A DNA stretch of 64,000 bases from Hericium rajendrae (lineage: Eukaryota > Basidiomycota > Agaricomycetes > Russulales > Hericiaceae), in contig CM065882.1 of the NCBI GenBank assembly GCA_033439255.1, positions 1,240,001 to 1,304,000 on the forward strand, read 5' to 3'. Under the pieces are notes generated by a model, which saw only the letters and a program-made list of their open reading frames with translations, did not search any database and had not been told where the DNA came from. This document shows, one piece after another, positions 10,924 through 21,274 of this stretch. The position numbers were made by a program, and so were the translations under genes. Each line of letters begins with the position of its first letter. Positions within the stretch are counted from its first letter, which is position 1.

Positions 10924-12302
10924 TAGGGTTCGACACGAGTGCACCCATGGATGACCCGGATCCGAACCCATGAGTATTCAACATGGCGCAAGGCCTGACC
11001 TGAATCTGTGTGAGTTTCAGCCACTGGGTGATCCGGAGCCGTGGGTCAGGTACCTGTGACATTACGGGTCACTCGCAGGTCAGTACGTTCATTTTTCTCT
11101 TACACCTCACCACACCCTCCAATTGTTCTCTCTTCGTTGTTCCTCGTCAACACAGCCGCAGGAAGGGTTTTGGAAGAGTTAGAGAGGCATAAAGTGAGTC
11201 TAAATGGCCTTTTTTCCATTTTGCTGTACTGATCACAAGTCTCGCTCACATTATCAAGCGAGACTCATCTTTTGTTGTTCTTCGACAGTCCCCAATGCTT
11301 CACCATCCTTCGACAGCTATCTCGCTTATCGCGCACCACCCATATCCCCCCTCATCATTCCTGGTTCTAAAATCCCTCGAGAGCCCATAATACTATCGTT
11401 CAATCAGCAGCCCGGCCCTTTTCCACAACCTGCGCTCATATGTGCAAGGGATTTTACCTCCCATTCATGCCCCCAAAGGCAAGTGCTGTCTTGCTATAGT
11501 GTGTTCACAGCCAGCAACGTGTTATCAACCACAACTGATCATTTGTTGATCACCCACACAGGGGCCGCATGCGTCTGATGACTTCAAGACTGTCCATGCC
11601 TGTATTTCTCCCATCCTCCGCCGTACGCCTCCCTGATGGCGCGCATCTGCTGCACACATCTTCGTGCAAACATGCGACTCCATTAAGAGCCATGCATCCT
11701 CGCATCCTCGTCTGCCGTGCCAGACTGATTTGTGCTGATACTTTGAGCACGATGATCCCGAGCAGACATGCTGCACATCAGATGCACCACAAGGACATCA
11801 AGAACACGTACGTGCACGTCATGCGTCGTATCCAGGACACATATGTGCATGTCATGCAGTGCGTCCGAGACACATCGCATTTGGTACGTTTATAGCCGAG
11901 ATGCTCAACGTGAGTGGGGTAGAATGTGCAGTGTGCATGGCAGTGGGGCTAGTGAACGTGCATGCACAGAGGCACCGTGACGATAAGTGAGTGAGGCAGC
12001 AGTGGTAAACAGGTGGTGGCGTGCAATGAAATTGGCCTCAGATCTGCAGCTAATAAGACATTCTGGTACATTATGTAGTGCAATTCATGTACATATCAAT
12101 GTCTATTTAATAAATAAGAGTTGGAATTGCAGATCATTATCGGGTGACTTGCGGGTCAATGCACTTCAGCAAATCCTTGACCTGGATCCGGACAGGTCTC
12201 AGCCACCAAGTGATCTGGATCTGCGGGTCCGATACCTACGAGTAAATTTGACAGGTATACCTGTATCAACCCGCAGGTGACTCTGAATCGTGTCAATTCC
12301 TA
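10924..12302 (+). mobile_element. h3: 1.38 kb hAT-like element nested in H1
   Basis: Starts TAGGGTTCGACACGAGTG and ends ...GTGTCAATTCCTA. 8-bp duplications TAATATAT (10916-10923) and TAATATGT (12303-12310). The empty site is preserved in H2 at 28824-28831. Subterminal GACCYGGATC/GGGTCA words. Contains a 95-nt intron-like segment with a stem-loop. Shorter relative of the H family. Confidence 0.85.
11194..11288 (+). other. h3 intron-like segment with stem-loop
   Basis: GTGAGTC donor, TACTGATC branch-like site, stem AGTCTCGCT (11238-11246) / AGCGAGACT (11257-11265), acceptor TTCTTCGACAG. Same plan as H1 and H2. Confidence 0.55.
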
Positions 12303-12848
12303 TAATATGTTAACCAAAATAAAGTTTGGATAGCAGGTCACCTGCAGGTCACTCACAGGTCAATGGGTTTGAGCACAACCTTGATCTGGATTTGTGCAGG
12401 TCTCAGCCACCAGGTGATCTGGATCTATGAGTTAGATCCCTGCAGGTCAATTTTGTGGGTATACCTGTGTTGACCTACAGGTAACTCTGACTCGTGTTGA
12501 ACCCTTAAGCATATAAAAAAAACACTATTTAATCTAATCTAATCATGAGTAGTTCAGCTCCTACCTCTGATAACTCTACATTTTCTGCTATGTTATATAT
12601 CTTAGCACCTTATTTTATATATAATCTTGTATGTTATACAGTACACACTTGTCATATCTTATTATACTCAGCTCAATATATGATATACACTATTATATAT
12701 GCTTATACTATAGATACTTGTAATATTTACAATTATAGTAGTAGTCTAGTTGTATGTCTAATCAAACAAGATTCAAGATTGAATATATGATCAATGTCAA
12801 ACATTGTATTGTTGAACAAAGCTAATGGCCAATCACGTGATCAATAGC

Positions 12849-12874
12849 AGACCTTGTTCGGCCGCACAAGGTCT
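12849..12874. repeat. X2 palindrome 1 (CGGCCG core)
   Basis: 26-bp near-perfect palindrome with arms AGACCTTGT/ACAAGGTCT around TCGGCCGC. A palindromic TGATCACGTGATTG-type word (complement) lies just left of it. Every full X has two such palindromes. Confidence 0.8.
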
Positions 12875-13603
12875 GGTGGCTGTGCTTAGCTTATGTCTGG
12901 TGGCTGTGCTTAGCTTATGTCAGCAGTAGCTGATGTTGCGCTCTCTGCTCTCTCTTCTTTTCTTCAGACAGCTTTGAAGTCAGTGTGATACTACCAGTAG
13001 CATCTGAAAAATATACCACTGCTATATTGTTCTATATAATCTATATAGAAGTCATAGTTTCATAGCAATCCCCTTTTATATATAGAATTCCCATAGTTGA
13101 AGGGCAGTCTATGGTAAGCTATGTAGTCAAATAGGACAGCTATACCTAGCTATGATAGCTATGATAGTTATCAGAGCATAAGGCATAGCTATGATAACTA
13201 TACAAGCTATATTGGCTATATTTTGTATACTTATTATCATATTATATCTAGCCAATTAGGATTGCTATCTAGCCTATATTATCTCTGCTTCATATATGGC
13301 TTAGGCTTACTATAAACATTCAATAGACTTTAAAACTTTCAAAGCCTCAGTAAGCTAATTATAGATCAAGCAACCAAAACATCAGAAATTCAAAAATAAT
13401 ATATTTTCAATTATATACATATACAAATGCTACATTAAATCATTAAGATCTACATACATTATCATATCAATATATAAGATATAAACATAAGTCAAGCTAA
13501 CTCAACTGAACAATATATAAAACTTACCAAGCATAAAAAGTTGAAAAATAGTCTAACAAAAGTGCCACATCATCAGCATAAGTTATAACAAATATAACAG
13601 AAG

Positions 13604-13696
13604 ACTTACCCCAAAGAAGATGAAAAGCGAAAATATAAGTCTATAGAATCAATACAACAATATATTAATACCAATGAACAAAAGATAGATACTTAC
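13604..13696 (-). other. M2 intron-like ladder
   Basis: Minus strand: GTAAGT (13691-13696) ... TCTATAG (ends 13641), 56 nt; exon ACTTATATTTTCGCTTTTC...; next donor GTAAGT at 13604-13609. The exon shares ATTTTCGCTTTT with M1. Confidence 0.5.
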
Positions 13697-13800
13697 TGAA
13701 GATAAAAAAGTCAAAGATGAATGACGGAGAGAGGAAGAAGGGAGAACGAGAGGAGATGGTAGTGGTTGAGAGACAAGAGAGAACGCGCGTCGTGCGAGCG

Positions 13801-13807
13801 TTATAAA
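13801..13807 (-). promoter_or_regulatory. M2 TATA box
   Basis: Minus strand GGTTTATAACGC, then GCACGACGCGCGTTCTCTCTTG, matching the position and downstream bases of the M3 and M5 promoters. Confidence 0.5.
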
Positions 13808-14260
13808 CCCGAGTCCGGGTTTGTCCGGCGGAGCCCGAAATGTGGCTGCCGGATGCCGCGGCCGAGGCTAGCCATTAGATCTCACTAAATTGGCTCGACT
13901 GCCCAAGTAACTAGAGTAGAGTAGATACATTTACGGATCATCCATTGTGCTCAAACGAATAAAATACACTTTGTGCGTTTTTTTAGGAATTTAAACGGTT
14001 TTATTTGATTTGTTGCAGTCGAAATCGCCAAACGTGCGAGTCGAATGCTCTGTGGCTGCATTCGACGCGCGACTCTGCGTTTCTTCGCAGTCTCTCCCTC
14101 CTCCTCTCACTTCCTCTCCTCTCCTCTCCCCTTTTCTCCCCTCTTATCTCCTTCGTCACGCAGCGCACGTCGTCATCCGATGGTCGGGAGGGCTAGGAGG
14201 GGTTGAGGGCCTCAGGTAAGCAAAGTATCGTTCTTTTTTTTTTGTCTTCGTGCTAATCAA

Positions 14261-14294
14261 ACGAGTATCGTTCGTTCGCACGAACGATACTCGT
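14261..14294. other. M2 stem-loop beside splice-like signals
   Basis: ACGAGTATCGTTCG / CGAACGATACTCGT, a 14-bp perfect stem with a 6-nt loop, downstream of AGGTAAGC (about 14214) and TGCTAAT (14250s). The M3 and M6 equivalents are GAGAGTATCGCTC/GAGCGATACTCTC, so both sides changed together. Confidence 0.7.
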
Positions 14295-14299
14295 ATGTC

Positions 14300-15420
14300 T
14301 TCTTGCCCTCGCCTTCGACACCCCGCGGCCACGCCCACGAGCCCACCCCATGCCACTCGCTCGACGGCGCCGTCGACGACGCAGACGTCGAGTCTCGTTG
14401 CCGTGGCAACGAGACCCGACTAAACGTCGTACGACGTGTCCTGCCGCCGCCCTCTACCTCAACGCCCACGCTCAAGCCCCCGCCCCCGCCTCCACTTCCC
14501 CCACTCGCCCTCGCCTCCACTGCCAGCACGCGCACGCACACCCGGAGATGCGCGCATGTGGCCCCGCTGGCATGCGTGGGGCCATGCGCCGGCAAGTCCA
14601 CGCACGGCCACTGACGACCGCCAGCGCACCCGCGCACGCACCCGCTGCATGGCAGCTGCGGACTGCGCGCGCGGGACAGGCACGTCGTGGACAACCGCCC
14701 AGTGCACGCGACTGCGGGCGACCCCAACGGCCGCGACTGCCCCGCTAGCGCACGCACGGCGTGGGCAGCCGTGCACGGCCCTGCCAGCGCGCGGGTTGTC
14801 ATGCACGGCACCGCCCCGCCTCCGCACGGCCGCAGCGACGGCCGCAGCGCACGTCCGCACGCACGACGAGAGAGCCGAGCACGGACGTGCCAGCGCGCGG
14901 GCTGCCAGCCTCGCCTACCAACGCGGAGCCACGCAAGCCGGTGACTGAGCGCGCACGGCCGTGCACGGCAGCGCCAGGCATGCACGGGCCCACGCACCGT
15001 GTGTGCAACCGCGCACGGCCCCACCTGCGTGCGCGAGGCTGCGCGGTCCCGTCCACGCGCGCGAGGCTACGTGCACCGGCGACTGCGCGCGCACAACCGC
15101 AACGCACACCCAACGACGGCGCAGGCACGTACGGCGCCATCTGCGTGCACGAGTGCCACGCACGCCGGTGACAATGCGCGCACGGCCGCGATAGCGCAGT
15201 TGCGTTCGCACACGCGCTCGGACAGCGGCCGGGAAGCCCGTCTGTGCGCGCCAGGCCACGCACATCGACGACGGCGCGCGCACGGCCGTAGACGGCTGCG
15301 CCAGCGCGCACACAGCCCCGTCTGCTGCGTGCGTGGATCCACGCGCACCGGCGTATGACCATGCCGACGCAGTCGCGCACGCATGCGAGTGACTGGATGC
15401 GCGCCAATGGCCGCAATGAT
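14300..15420. repeat. M2 GC-rich cassette
   Basis: About 1.1 kb of CpG-dense CGCACGGCC / CACGCGCGAGGC words. Long open frames exist on both strands but are made of Arg/Ala/Pro/His repeats without any domain. Treated as non-coding. Confidence 0.7.
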
Positions 15421-15779
15421 GGGTGCTGCGTTGTCTGCGAGTGCAATTACTTGTACAATATAGTAGACTTCTTTGTAACATCCTTCATCCTTTAAATTTA
15501 AGAAATATGGCTTGAAATCTTTGATAGCTCTATGAATTAGCATAGTCAGTATAGTAGTCATAGGAGCCATAGTTCCTCTTAATAAGTAGAATAGCACTAT
15601 GTACTCAATACCACTAGCTATGAAGGCTATATATTTGACACTGTCTGCTATAGAAGCTATGGTAGCTCCCATAGCTCTACATAGCTTGACAAGAAAAAGC
15701 TATAGGCTCCATAGCATACCTGTAGGATCTATAGCTTGAGCCTTTGCTATATAAAATTTAGATTTTTCAGATGAGTGCA

Positions 15780-16400
15780 CACTAACTACAAGGCTTGGAC
15801 ACGCCCAGTCCCCATCTGCAGCGAGTTGCGGCTGAGGTGTCCAATGATGGTGTGGGGCCATCACCAACTTTTTGGATATCTTCTGATGATGTGGCATAGA
15901 GATCAGGCCATAGCTCTCTCAATACCACATCAATCAGAATGAGTTAAAGCTTGTTAGAATCAGATTTACAATAGCTCTAGAATAGTGCCACAAACAACAA
16001 AATAGCATGACAAAATGCTGACCTATTGGACTATATGTCTGTGATGATGTGGCAGACTGTTTGCTTTATAGCTCTGCTGATACTGCATCAATCATAATGT
16101 ATGAGGGCTTGTTGAACTCAGATTTACAATAGCTTTCTAACAATACAGTGTACAACATCATAGCACCATTGGTTGTTGAGATAGGAGACAATACTGTTTT
16201 GCTAATATGGCATATAAATCGAGGAATATCTCTGCTTACAGCAATCCGATTTTGATATTCTAAATTGGGTTGGAAAGATGTAATTCAAGGTATATGAAGA
16301 CAATTTACCGTTTGTCAATTGATTGCTTTGTTGCAGAGCTATAAAGCAATCACTGTATACAGTGTATTGGCTCTCTAAGCGACTTATGCTTATGTAAGCG
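15780..16400 (-). other. X2 central part, no gene seen
   Basis: AT-rich X-specific DNA, matched in reverse at 27530-28150 (X1) and 60480-61110 (X3). Contains short repeats CCACATCATC and CTATAAAGCAATC. Confidence 0.6.
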
Positions 16401-16406
16401 GGCGCT

Positions 16407-16434
16407 AAGACCTTGTTCGGCCGCACAAGGTCTT
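16407..16434. repeat. X2 palindrome 2 (CGGCCG core)
   Basis: 28-bp palindrome, arms AAGACCTTGT/ACAAGGTCTT around TCGGCCGC; partner of 12849-12874. Confidence 0.8.
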
Positions 16435-16559
16435 GTAAGATCACATGACCGAGTCTCAGGACCCACTGCTACCGATAAATTGCATTTTTTGCTCATTTTA
16501 TCAATAAACAGTATGTACATTTGTTTGCTGTGTATCATTTTAGTGGCTGTATCTTTCTA

Positions 16560-17110
16560 TAAGTAGTAAATTGTGTTAGAGACCAGCTTTCTGATATATT
16601 TGGATGCATTTGAGAACAAGTGAATCGGTTGAGTACTGATTAAGTTAGCTAGAGTTCAAGCATTCTAGGGGGAAAATGCAGAAACAATTCGCATTCTGCG
16701 AGTTTTGCACCGATCCTAACGCCTGAGGTACCGTCAGAAAGCTATCAATAAGTAGATTCTGATGCATTTTAGAATGAGTAAATTGGTTGAGAATTGGCCT
16801 AGTTAGCTAGAGTTCAAGCATTTTAGAACAGGAAAAAAAGAAACACTTTGCATTCTGTGAGTTCTTAACCGATTTGGATGCATGAAGTATGATAGCAAAG
16901 CTATAAGTGAGTAAATTTAGACGCATTTGAGAACGAGTAAATCGGTGAAGAATGGACTGAGTTAGCTCAAGTTCAAGTGTCATAGAGGGAAAATGTAGAA
17001 ATTCATTGCATTCTATGAGTTCTGCACAGATCAGGATGCAAAAAATACTGTCAGAAAGCAATAAATGAGCAGATCCAGAGGCATTTGAGAACAGGTGAAT
17101 TGGTTGAGAA
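16560..17110 (-). repeat. X2 tandem units of about 165 bp
   Basis: Three and a bit diverged units carrying GAAAGC...ATGCATTTGAGAAC...GAATNGGTTGAGAA. Same block in X1 (26800-27340) and X3 (59760-60290). Confidence 0.7.
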
Positions 17111-17139
17111 CTGATCAAGTTACATTAAATCAACAAAGT

Positions 17140-17215
17140 TTGGCTAGAGCTGGAGTTGAACCTGCAAACTCGTTAGATTGAAGATATGTGATTATATAAG
17201 CCAACTGCCTAATGG
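17140..17215 (-). other. X2 tRNA-like pol III promoter
   Basis: Minus strand carries box A TTAGGCAGTTGGC and box B GGTTCAACTCC about 50 bp apart, 70-130 bp inside the X left end. Acceptor arms do not pair, so it is a promoter relic and not a tRNA gene. Confidence 0.6.
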
Positions 17216-17287
17216 GCATAGTCATCGTTTTGGTGTCGTTTTCACTATGAAAAGGCGGTATAGAGTAAACGATTCTAAGGAATCGTA

Positions 17288-17551
17288 ATTTAGAAAATTT
17301 TAAATATTAGAGATTTTGATATATCTATTAGTTAGAGATTAAAAACTTATATATCTGACAATAAATGTTTTTACTTAAATGTAAAAGTTTGGTCAGATAT
17401 TTGCCTGTTAAGATTACTTTCAGGTGGATCAGATCAATCAGGAGCTGTCAGTAGGGTTAGAAATTGTTAGATCAATCAGAAAGTTGTCAACCTTCCTGAT
17501 GTAGAGTTAGAAATTGTCAGGTCAATCAGAAAGTTGTCAACCTTCCTGATG
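17288..17551. mobile_element. MITE-A right piece
   Basis: Completes MITE-A, ending CCTTCCTGATG. The last roughly 60 bp are present twice (first terminus near 17500, second at 17551), a duplicated end not seen in MITE-B or MITE-C. Confidence 0.85.
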
Positions 17552-17873
17552 AGGTACAGTACGGTACAGACGAAATGGACAATCTAGGGAAATAGGCGAG
17601 CGACAGGGAGCCTATAAGTACTGGGACGACAATGGGAAAAGAACAATGGACACCATAATGGGTCGAACAATAGAGTGAGAACAATGGTGGCCAAAAGGAG
17701 AACAATGAGAGGGAGAACAATAGGATGTCCCAAAGGGGAACAAGGGCATGGGTGAAGGATAGCCCCAGGTCATGTGAGGAAGTGAACATGTGATGGGGCT
17801 GCTGGAGCACATGACTGACGCGATGCCTTGATGGCAGAGAAGAAGGCAGAGAGAAATGGAGCGATCTGTGACA
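17552..17873 (-). repeat. Gypsy-1 5' LTR, second piece
   Basis: Continues the LTR from AGGTACAGTACGG to ...GGAGCGATCTGTGACA. The next bases GGAAT (17874-17878) are the presumed target copy; the partner lies outside the window. Confidence 0.9.
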
Positions 17874-18167
17874 GGAATGCTTTACATTCTGCAAGTTCTG
17901 CATGGATCAAGATGCATAAAATATGACTAAAAAGTGATAAATGATCAGATTTTGATACATTTAAGAATGAGTGAATTGATCTGACCAAGTTACAGTAAAC
18001 AAAGTGTAAAAGAAAAAGTTTGGTCAGAGCTGGAATTGAACCTGCAAACGTGTCAGATTGAAGATGTGTGATTATATAAGCCAACTGCCTAATGGGCATA
18101 GTCATCGTTTGCATGTCGTTTTCACTATGAAAAGGCGGTATAGAGTAAATGATTCTAAGAAATCATA
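17874..18167 (-). mobile_element. X6: left end of an older X copy hosting Gypsy-1
   Basis: Minus strand starts with a decayed TATGATTTCTTAGAATCAT end at 18167, then the tRNA-like box A/box B (about 18020-18095) and the first GAATGCA tandem unit. Interrupted by Gypsy-1 at 17873; the rest would be left of the window. Confidence 0.7.
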
Positions 18168-18720
18168 ATTTGAACAATTATATAGTATAGCATGTATGTT
18201 ATCTCTAACAATTCTTATAAGACTCAATGCATATATCAAAGTAATTTCAAGAAATAGGCTATTCAAGAATATATGTAGCTATTCAACTACAAACTTCTAT
18301 ATATAGTAGTTTATATTAGTATATAAGTCTCAAATTTTGAATTTAGCTTGCAAGATAGAGCAAATTAATATATATATTGTATAATTACCTAATTTAAAAA
18401 TTTATACTGCTTATATAATCACATAATCATCAGATTCAGAATTAGCTCACAGTTCTGAGCAAAATGATATATATATTGTATATTTACCAAATTAAGAAAT
18501 TTATAATGCTTATATAATAATTTGAACATCAGACTAGAGCTCAGCTCACAGTTCTGAGCAAAATGATATATATATTGTATATTTGCCAAATTAGGAAATT
18601 ACCCCTGATTATATAAGCTGACTAATGCCGGATTTGAATTCTACCCATCAATATGGTTGCAGCTATATATAGAACACCCCAATCCATTCACTAGATCAGC
18701 CACAATCATCTGGAGAATAT
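18168..18720. repeat. AT-rich DNA with three ~98-bp direct repeats
   Basis: About three units starting near 18350, 18448 and 18546, each with CACAGTTCTGAGCAAAATG-like start, a TATATATATTGTATA run and ACCAAATTA. No gene seen; flank of X6. Confidence 0.55.
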
Positions 18721-18721
18721 T

Positions 18722-18834
18722 AATAGGGGTGGTTTTAAACCCCTCTCCCTCCCTATAATGTTACTGGAAAGCTTACTGTAGGGTTTGTAACCTGGCTTCC
18801 AATAACTACTACGGAGGTTTTTAAACACCCTACA
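18722..18834. repeat. Short inverted-repeat segment
   Basis: TAGGGGTGGTTTTAAACC near the left and GGTTTTTAAACACCCTA near the right are inverted repeats about 110 bp apart. Could be a tiny MITE or the edge of the next element; no target duplication is convincing. Confidence 0.4.
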
Positions 18835-18835
18835 G

Positions 18836-19440
18836 GGTCTGGTGGGGAGGCGCAGTGGCCAAAAGCAGGAGGGCGACGTGGGGTGGGGCTCGAGATGTGG
18901 GGCCGCATGCAAGGCATCGGGCTGCGATGCACGTGGGTGCCCATCTCGTGTCGTGCTCCGCTGGTGAGACCATCCGTATGCATGATGATGGGATCGTGCG
19001 CAACCCATGGGCCGTGCGTGAGATGGCGAGGCCGCGTACAGCGGGCCTATCCCGTGCACCAAGCAACAGCGCTGCACATGGGACAGCAGTGCTATGCGGG
19101 AGGGGCGGAGTCCGTGCGTGAGATGGCAGGCTCGTGTATGCATTGTCCGGCATGTGCCAGTGCCCACGGTCATGGTTGTTGGTCATCAGAGACGGTGCGC
19201 TAGCCTCTGTGGGCATTGCACGATGTCGCAGGATGGGTTGACGGGCGGAAGACGGCAGCAAGAGGCGAGAGGAAGGGAGAGAGGCACGGCACAAGGCAGT
19301 CGAGAGTATCGCTCATTTGAGCGATACTCTCAACGTTAGCACAAATAAACACAAAGAAATTTTGTATTACTTACCTGCGGGGCCCTCAGCATCCCTTTCC
19401 CTCCTTCAATGTTCGATTTGGCGGAGGAAACAGAGGATGG
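18836..19440 (+). mobile_element. M6: partial GC-rich cassette with hairpin, cut by Gypsy-2
   Basis: GC-rich words as in M1 and M3, perfect 13-bp hairpin at 19302-19331, then GTTAGCAC and ACTTACCT (minus strand AGGTAAGT donor and GCTAAC). Stops exactly where the Gypsy-2 LTR begins, so the promoter half should lie beyond Gypsy-2, outside the window. The left CATCTGA terminus was not found. Confidence 0.6.
19302..19331. other. M6 stem-loop
   Basis: GAGAGTATCGCTC / GAGCGATACTCTC, 13 bp, loop ATTT. On the minus strand it follows AGGTAAGT and TGCTAAC. Confidence 0.75.
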
Positions 19441-19612
19441 TGTCGTGACGGTGGTGTCGTTTGAAGGATATGGATATATATTCCAGGCTTATGAACAACC
19501 CAAAATATAAATCAAATCACACTACCCTAGATACTATCAGGTTAGCTGGGTCATAAAAGTCGTAAGAGTGCCGAAACTCTGAGAAGGCTTGAGCTTGAAG
19601 TGTTGAGACTTG

Positions 19613-19657
19613 AGGTCGTAAAGGTCGTAAAGGTCGTAAAGGTCGTAAAGGTCGTAA
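19613..19657. repeat. AGGTCGTAA x5 minisatellite in LTR
   Basis: Five perfect 9-bp units; the other LTR has six (55682-55735). Confidence 0.95.
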
Positions 19658-20935
19658 CTTGGTCTTGCGTGAACTGAAACAGGATGGCGATATTCAATAC
19701 GTACTATGGACGTCGAATGGAACTAGACTTGAATTGATGAGTTGCTTACGTACCACAGACGTAAAAGCAAAGATAGGACTTAAGTGAACCAACTAACTAA
19801 CTAGCCTTCCAATCGGTCTAGTAGCTAAACTTACCTTAACTCAAATGCTTCACACTAATTCTCACTCTGGAGATGGTGGTTTTAAAGTCAAGTGGTTGAT
19901 TGGGGGGGGTTAGGTCAATCTGGAGCTCCTTATATACCTTTTGAGGCCCCGAGAATGAACTTCCATATATGTACATGATGCTACACTACTGTGAGAACTA
20001 TCTACTATGTATGTAACCTTAGAGTATTTCCTGCATTTATTAGTGATTTATAATGAGCTTTATAAGCAAACTTGGCTTTGTAATGCTGCATTCTTTGCTT
20101 ATTAAGTGCATTTGTAATCACCTTCTCGCTTACTGATCTGATTCATAATCACATTTCCTGCTTATAAATCTACTTTCTTAGCACTCTGCATGCTTTATAA
20201 TACATCTTTCCTGCTTTGTAATCCCAAATCTTGCTTTGTAGTCAGAGATTCTGCTTTATAAGCTTTGTTTATTACTATTTGACACTTTATCAGTGTTCTT
20301 GTAAGCAAATGTGCTTACAAATCCACTGCTCTGTCAGCCTGTGACTAGGCAGACTCATCACTTGTAAACTTGTTGAACCATGGACTAGAGCTATTCTTCC
20401 TTCTTAGACTATTTACAAATTTGAGTATTTATTTTTACTTAAATTTTACAGTCATTCAGACTTAGTTCTGAGTCCTGGCACTTGTTCCCACTCTATTACT
20501 AGGCATAGAATAGCTCAAGTTTACTTTCAAATATCTTTAAGATTTATCTAGCTTTTACTGTGAACCTTCAAGCTTTCTGAACATGTCACCGAACGAATGT
20601 ATTCCATCATGATGAACAAACTACGGACAACTGCTGCACGTGACGTATAGTATGCGCGCTCATCATAGCCGAGTAAACAATAGTAGTAAAATCCACGTAG
20701 CACTTCCTAACTCGTGACAGATGAGGAAAAATGATGAAGTCGACGAAGGAGGGTGCGATGGGGCAGATGGTCGTGTGATTAATGTAGAAGGTCCGAATAG
20801 CTCGCGTGCAAAGATCGACATGCGGAATATGATGACAGATAGCGTAGATGCAAAATGAGTGACGATGATGTGATAGCAAGCAAAGCATGAGACAAAACAA
20901 AACATACGGGCAGTCCATGGCTGCATTCCCTCTCC

Positions 20936-21268
20936 TCAGATGTAGTACCGTTCCTTCCCTGTCAAGATATCCATCTTGCATGACCACCGCCGCAACTGCT
21001 CCACCCTCTCCACATCCTCAGGGTCGACATTGTCGGGGAGGACGAATGGCCGGTTGTGGATCTGCCTGTCACCTGCTGGGTCGAACGGTTCGTGGATGTC
21101 GATCAGATGGCGGCAGCTAAGGAGAGCGAGGATGGGATAGTAGTGAGGGAGCTCGGTCCAGATGTGAGGGACCACGAGCTGGACACTTGTCGGTTCGTAC
21201 CCCTGAGTGTCTTCACGCTCTGCTCGGAAGTGCACCCAGGTTGGGCCGACGTGCGAGATCTTGGCCAA
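20936..21268 (-). CDS. Open frame inside Gypsy-2 LTR (110 aa), unknown
   Basis: Encodes MAKISHVGPTWVHFRAERED..., with an acidic, mixed composition that looks protein-like (LPDNVDPEDVERVEQLRRW near the C end). The same frame and length occur in the other LTR at 58524-58856. I recognise no domain. A second frame on the same strand lies just upstream. It may be host-derived sequence captured in the LTR or chance; preservation reflects LTR youth as well as any selection. Confidence 0.4.
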   Translation of the reverse strand: MAKISHVGPTWVHFRAEREDTQGYEPTSVQLVVPHIWTELPHYYPILALLSCRHLIDIHEPFDPAGDRQIHNRPFVLPDNVDPEDVERVEQLRRWSCKMDILTGKERYYI

Positions 21269-21274
21269 GTGAGC

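Larger units (their letters stand above)
6612..12506 (+). mobile_element. H1: hAT-like non-autonomous element
   Basis: Starts TAGGGTTCAACACAAGTG and ends ...CTCGTGTTGAACCCT(T). The flanking 8-bp direct repeats AAGTATAT (6604-6611) and AAGCATAT (12507-12514) and TA(G)GG termini fit hAT. X3 preserves the empty site (ATATGCTT at 61572-61579). Subterminal ACCTGCAGGT / GACCYGGATC words are abundant, as in hAT elements. H2 in X1 is the orthologous copy. Removing M1 and h3 leaves about 1.55 kb. No transposase frame is seen; an intron-like segment with a stem-loop lies near the 5' end. Confidence 0.85.
13001..15773 (-). mobile_element. M2: M-family element in X2
   Basis: Ends CATCTGAAAAATATACC ... 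GATTTTTCAGATG with AG duplicated (12999-13000, 15774-15775). X1 (28159-28160) and X3 (61109-61110) keep the empty site. Reversed relative to M1: TATA side at left, GC-rich cassette at about 14290-15420. The cassette is the most CpG-rich in the window, so M2 seems the youngest or least methylated copy. Non-coding apart from composition-driven open frames. Confidence 0.85.
5155..17287 (-). mobile_element. X2: full-length copy of the X family (asymmetric ends)
   Basis: Reversed X copy. On the minus strand its left end is TACGATTCCTTAGAATCGT (at 17287) and its right end is ...CCTCTTCCACCAAG (at 5155). Subterminal GGAATCGT (complement at 5190-5197) is inverted relative to the left terminus, and a hairpin at 5169-5186 lies 14 nt from the right end. 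Inserted in MITE-A, where the uninterrupted sequence is known from MITE-B and MITE-C; at most one T is duplicated. Without H1 and M2 the base length is about 3.5 kb. No transposase or helicase frame is visible, so it is probably non-autonomous. Family assignment is open: Helitron2/Helentron-like by architecture only. Confidence 0.75.

Noticed and set aside
6612-12506. H1 as a Tc1/mariner element
   Set aside because: Target duplication is 8 bp and termini are TAGGG, which fit hAT and not TA-duplicating elements.
12545-12790. 81-residue frame MSSSAPTSDNSTFSAM..., also at 28345-28590 reversed
   Set aside because: Extremely AT-rich, hydrophobic by composition, and not kept in X3. Shared because X1 and X2 are copies of one element.
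18706-19173. Frames around the GC-rich M6 segment as a gene
   Set aside because: Same compositional repeats as the other cassettes; no domain.
20607-20987. 126-residue minus frame repeated at 58195-58575
   Set aside because: Overlaps other frames in the LTR, Cys/His/Ile-rich without a pattern; copy conservation is explained by the young LTRs.
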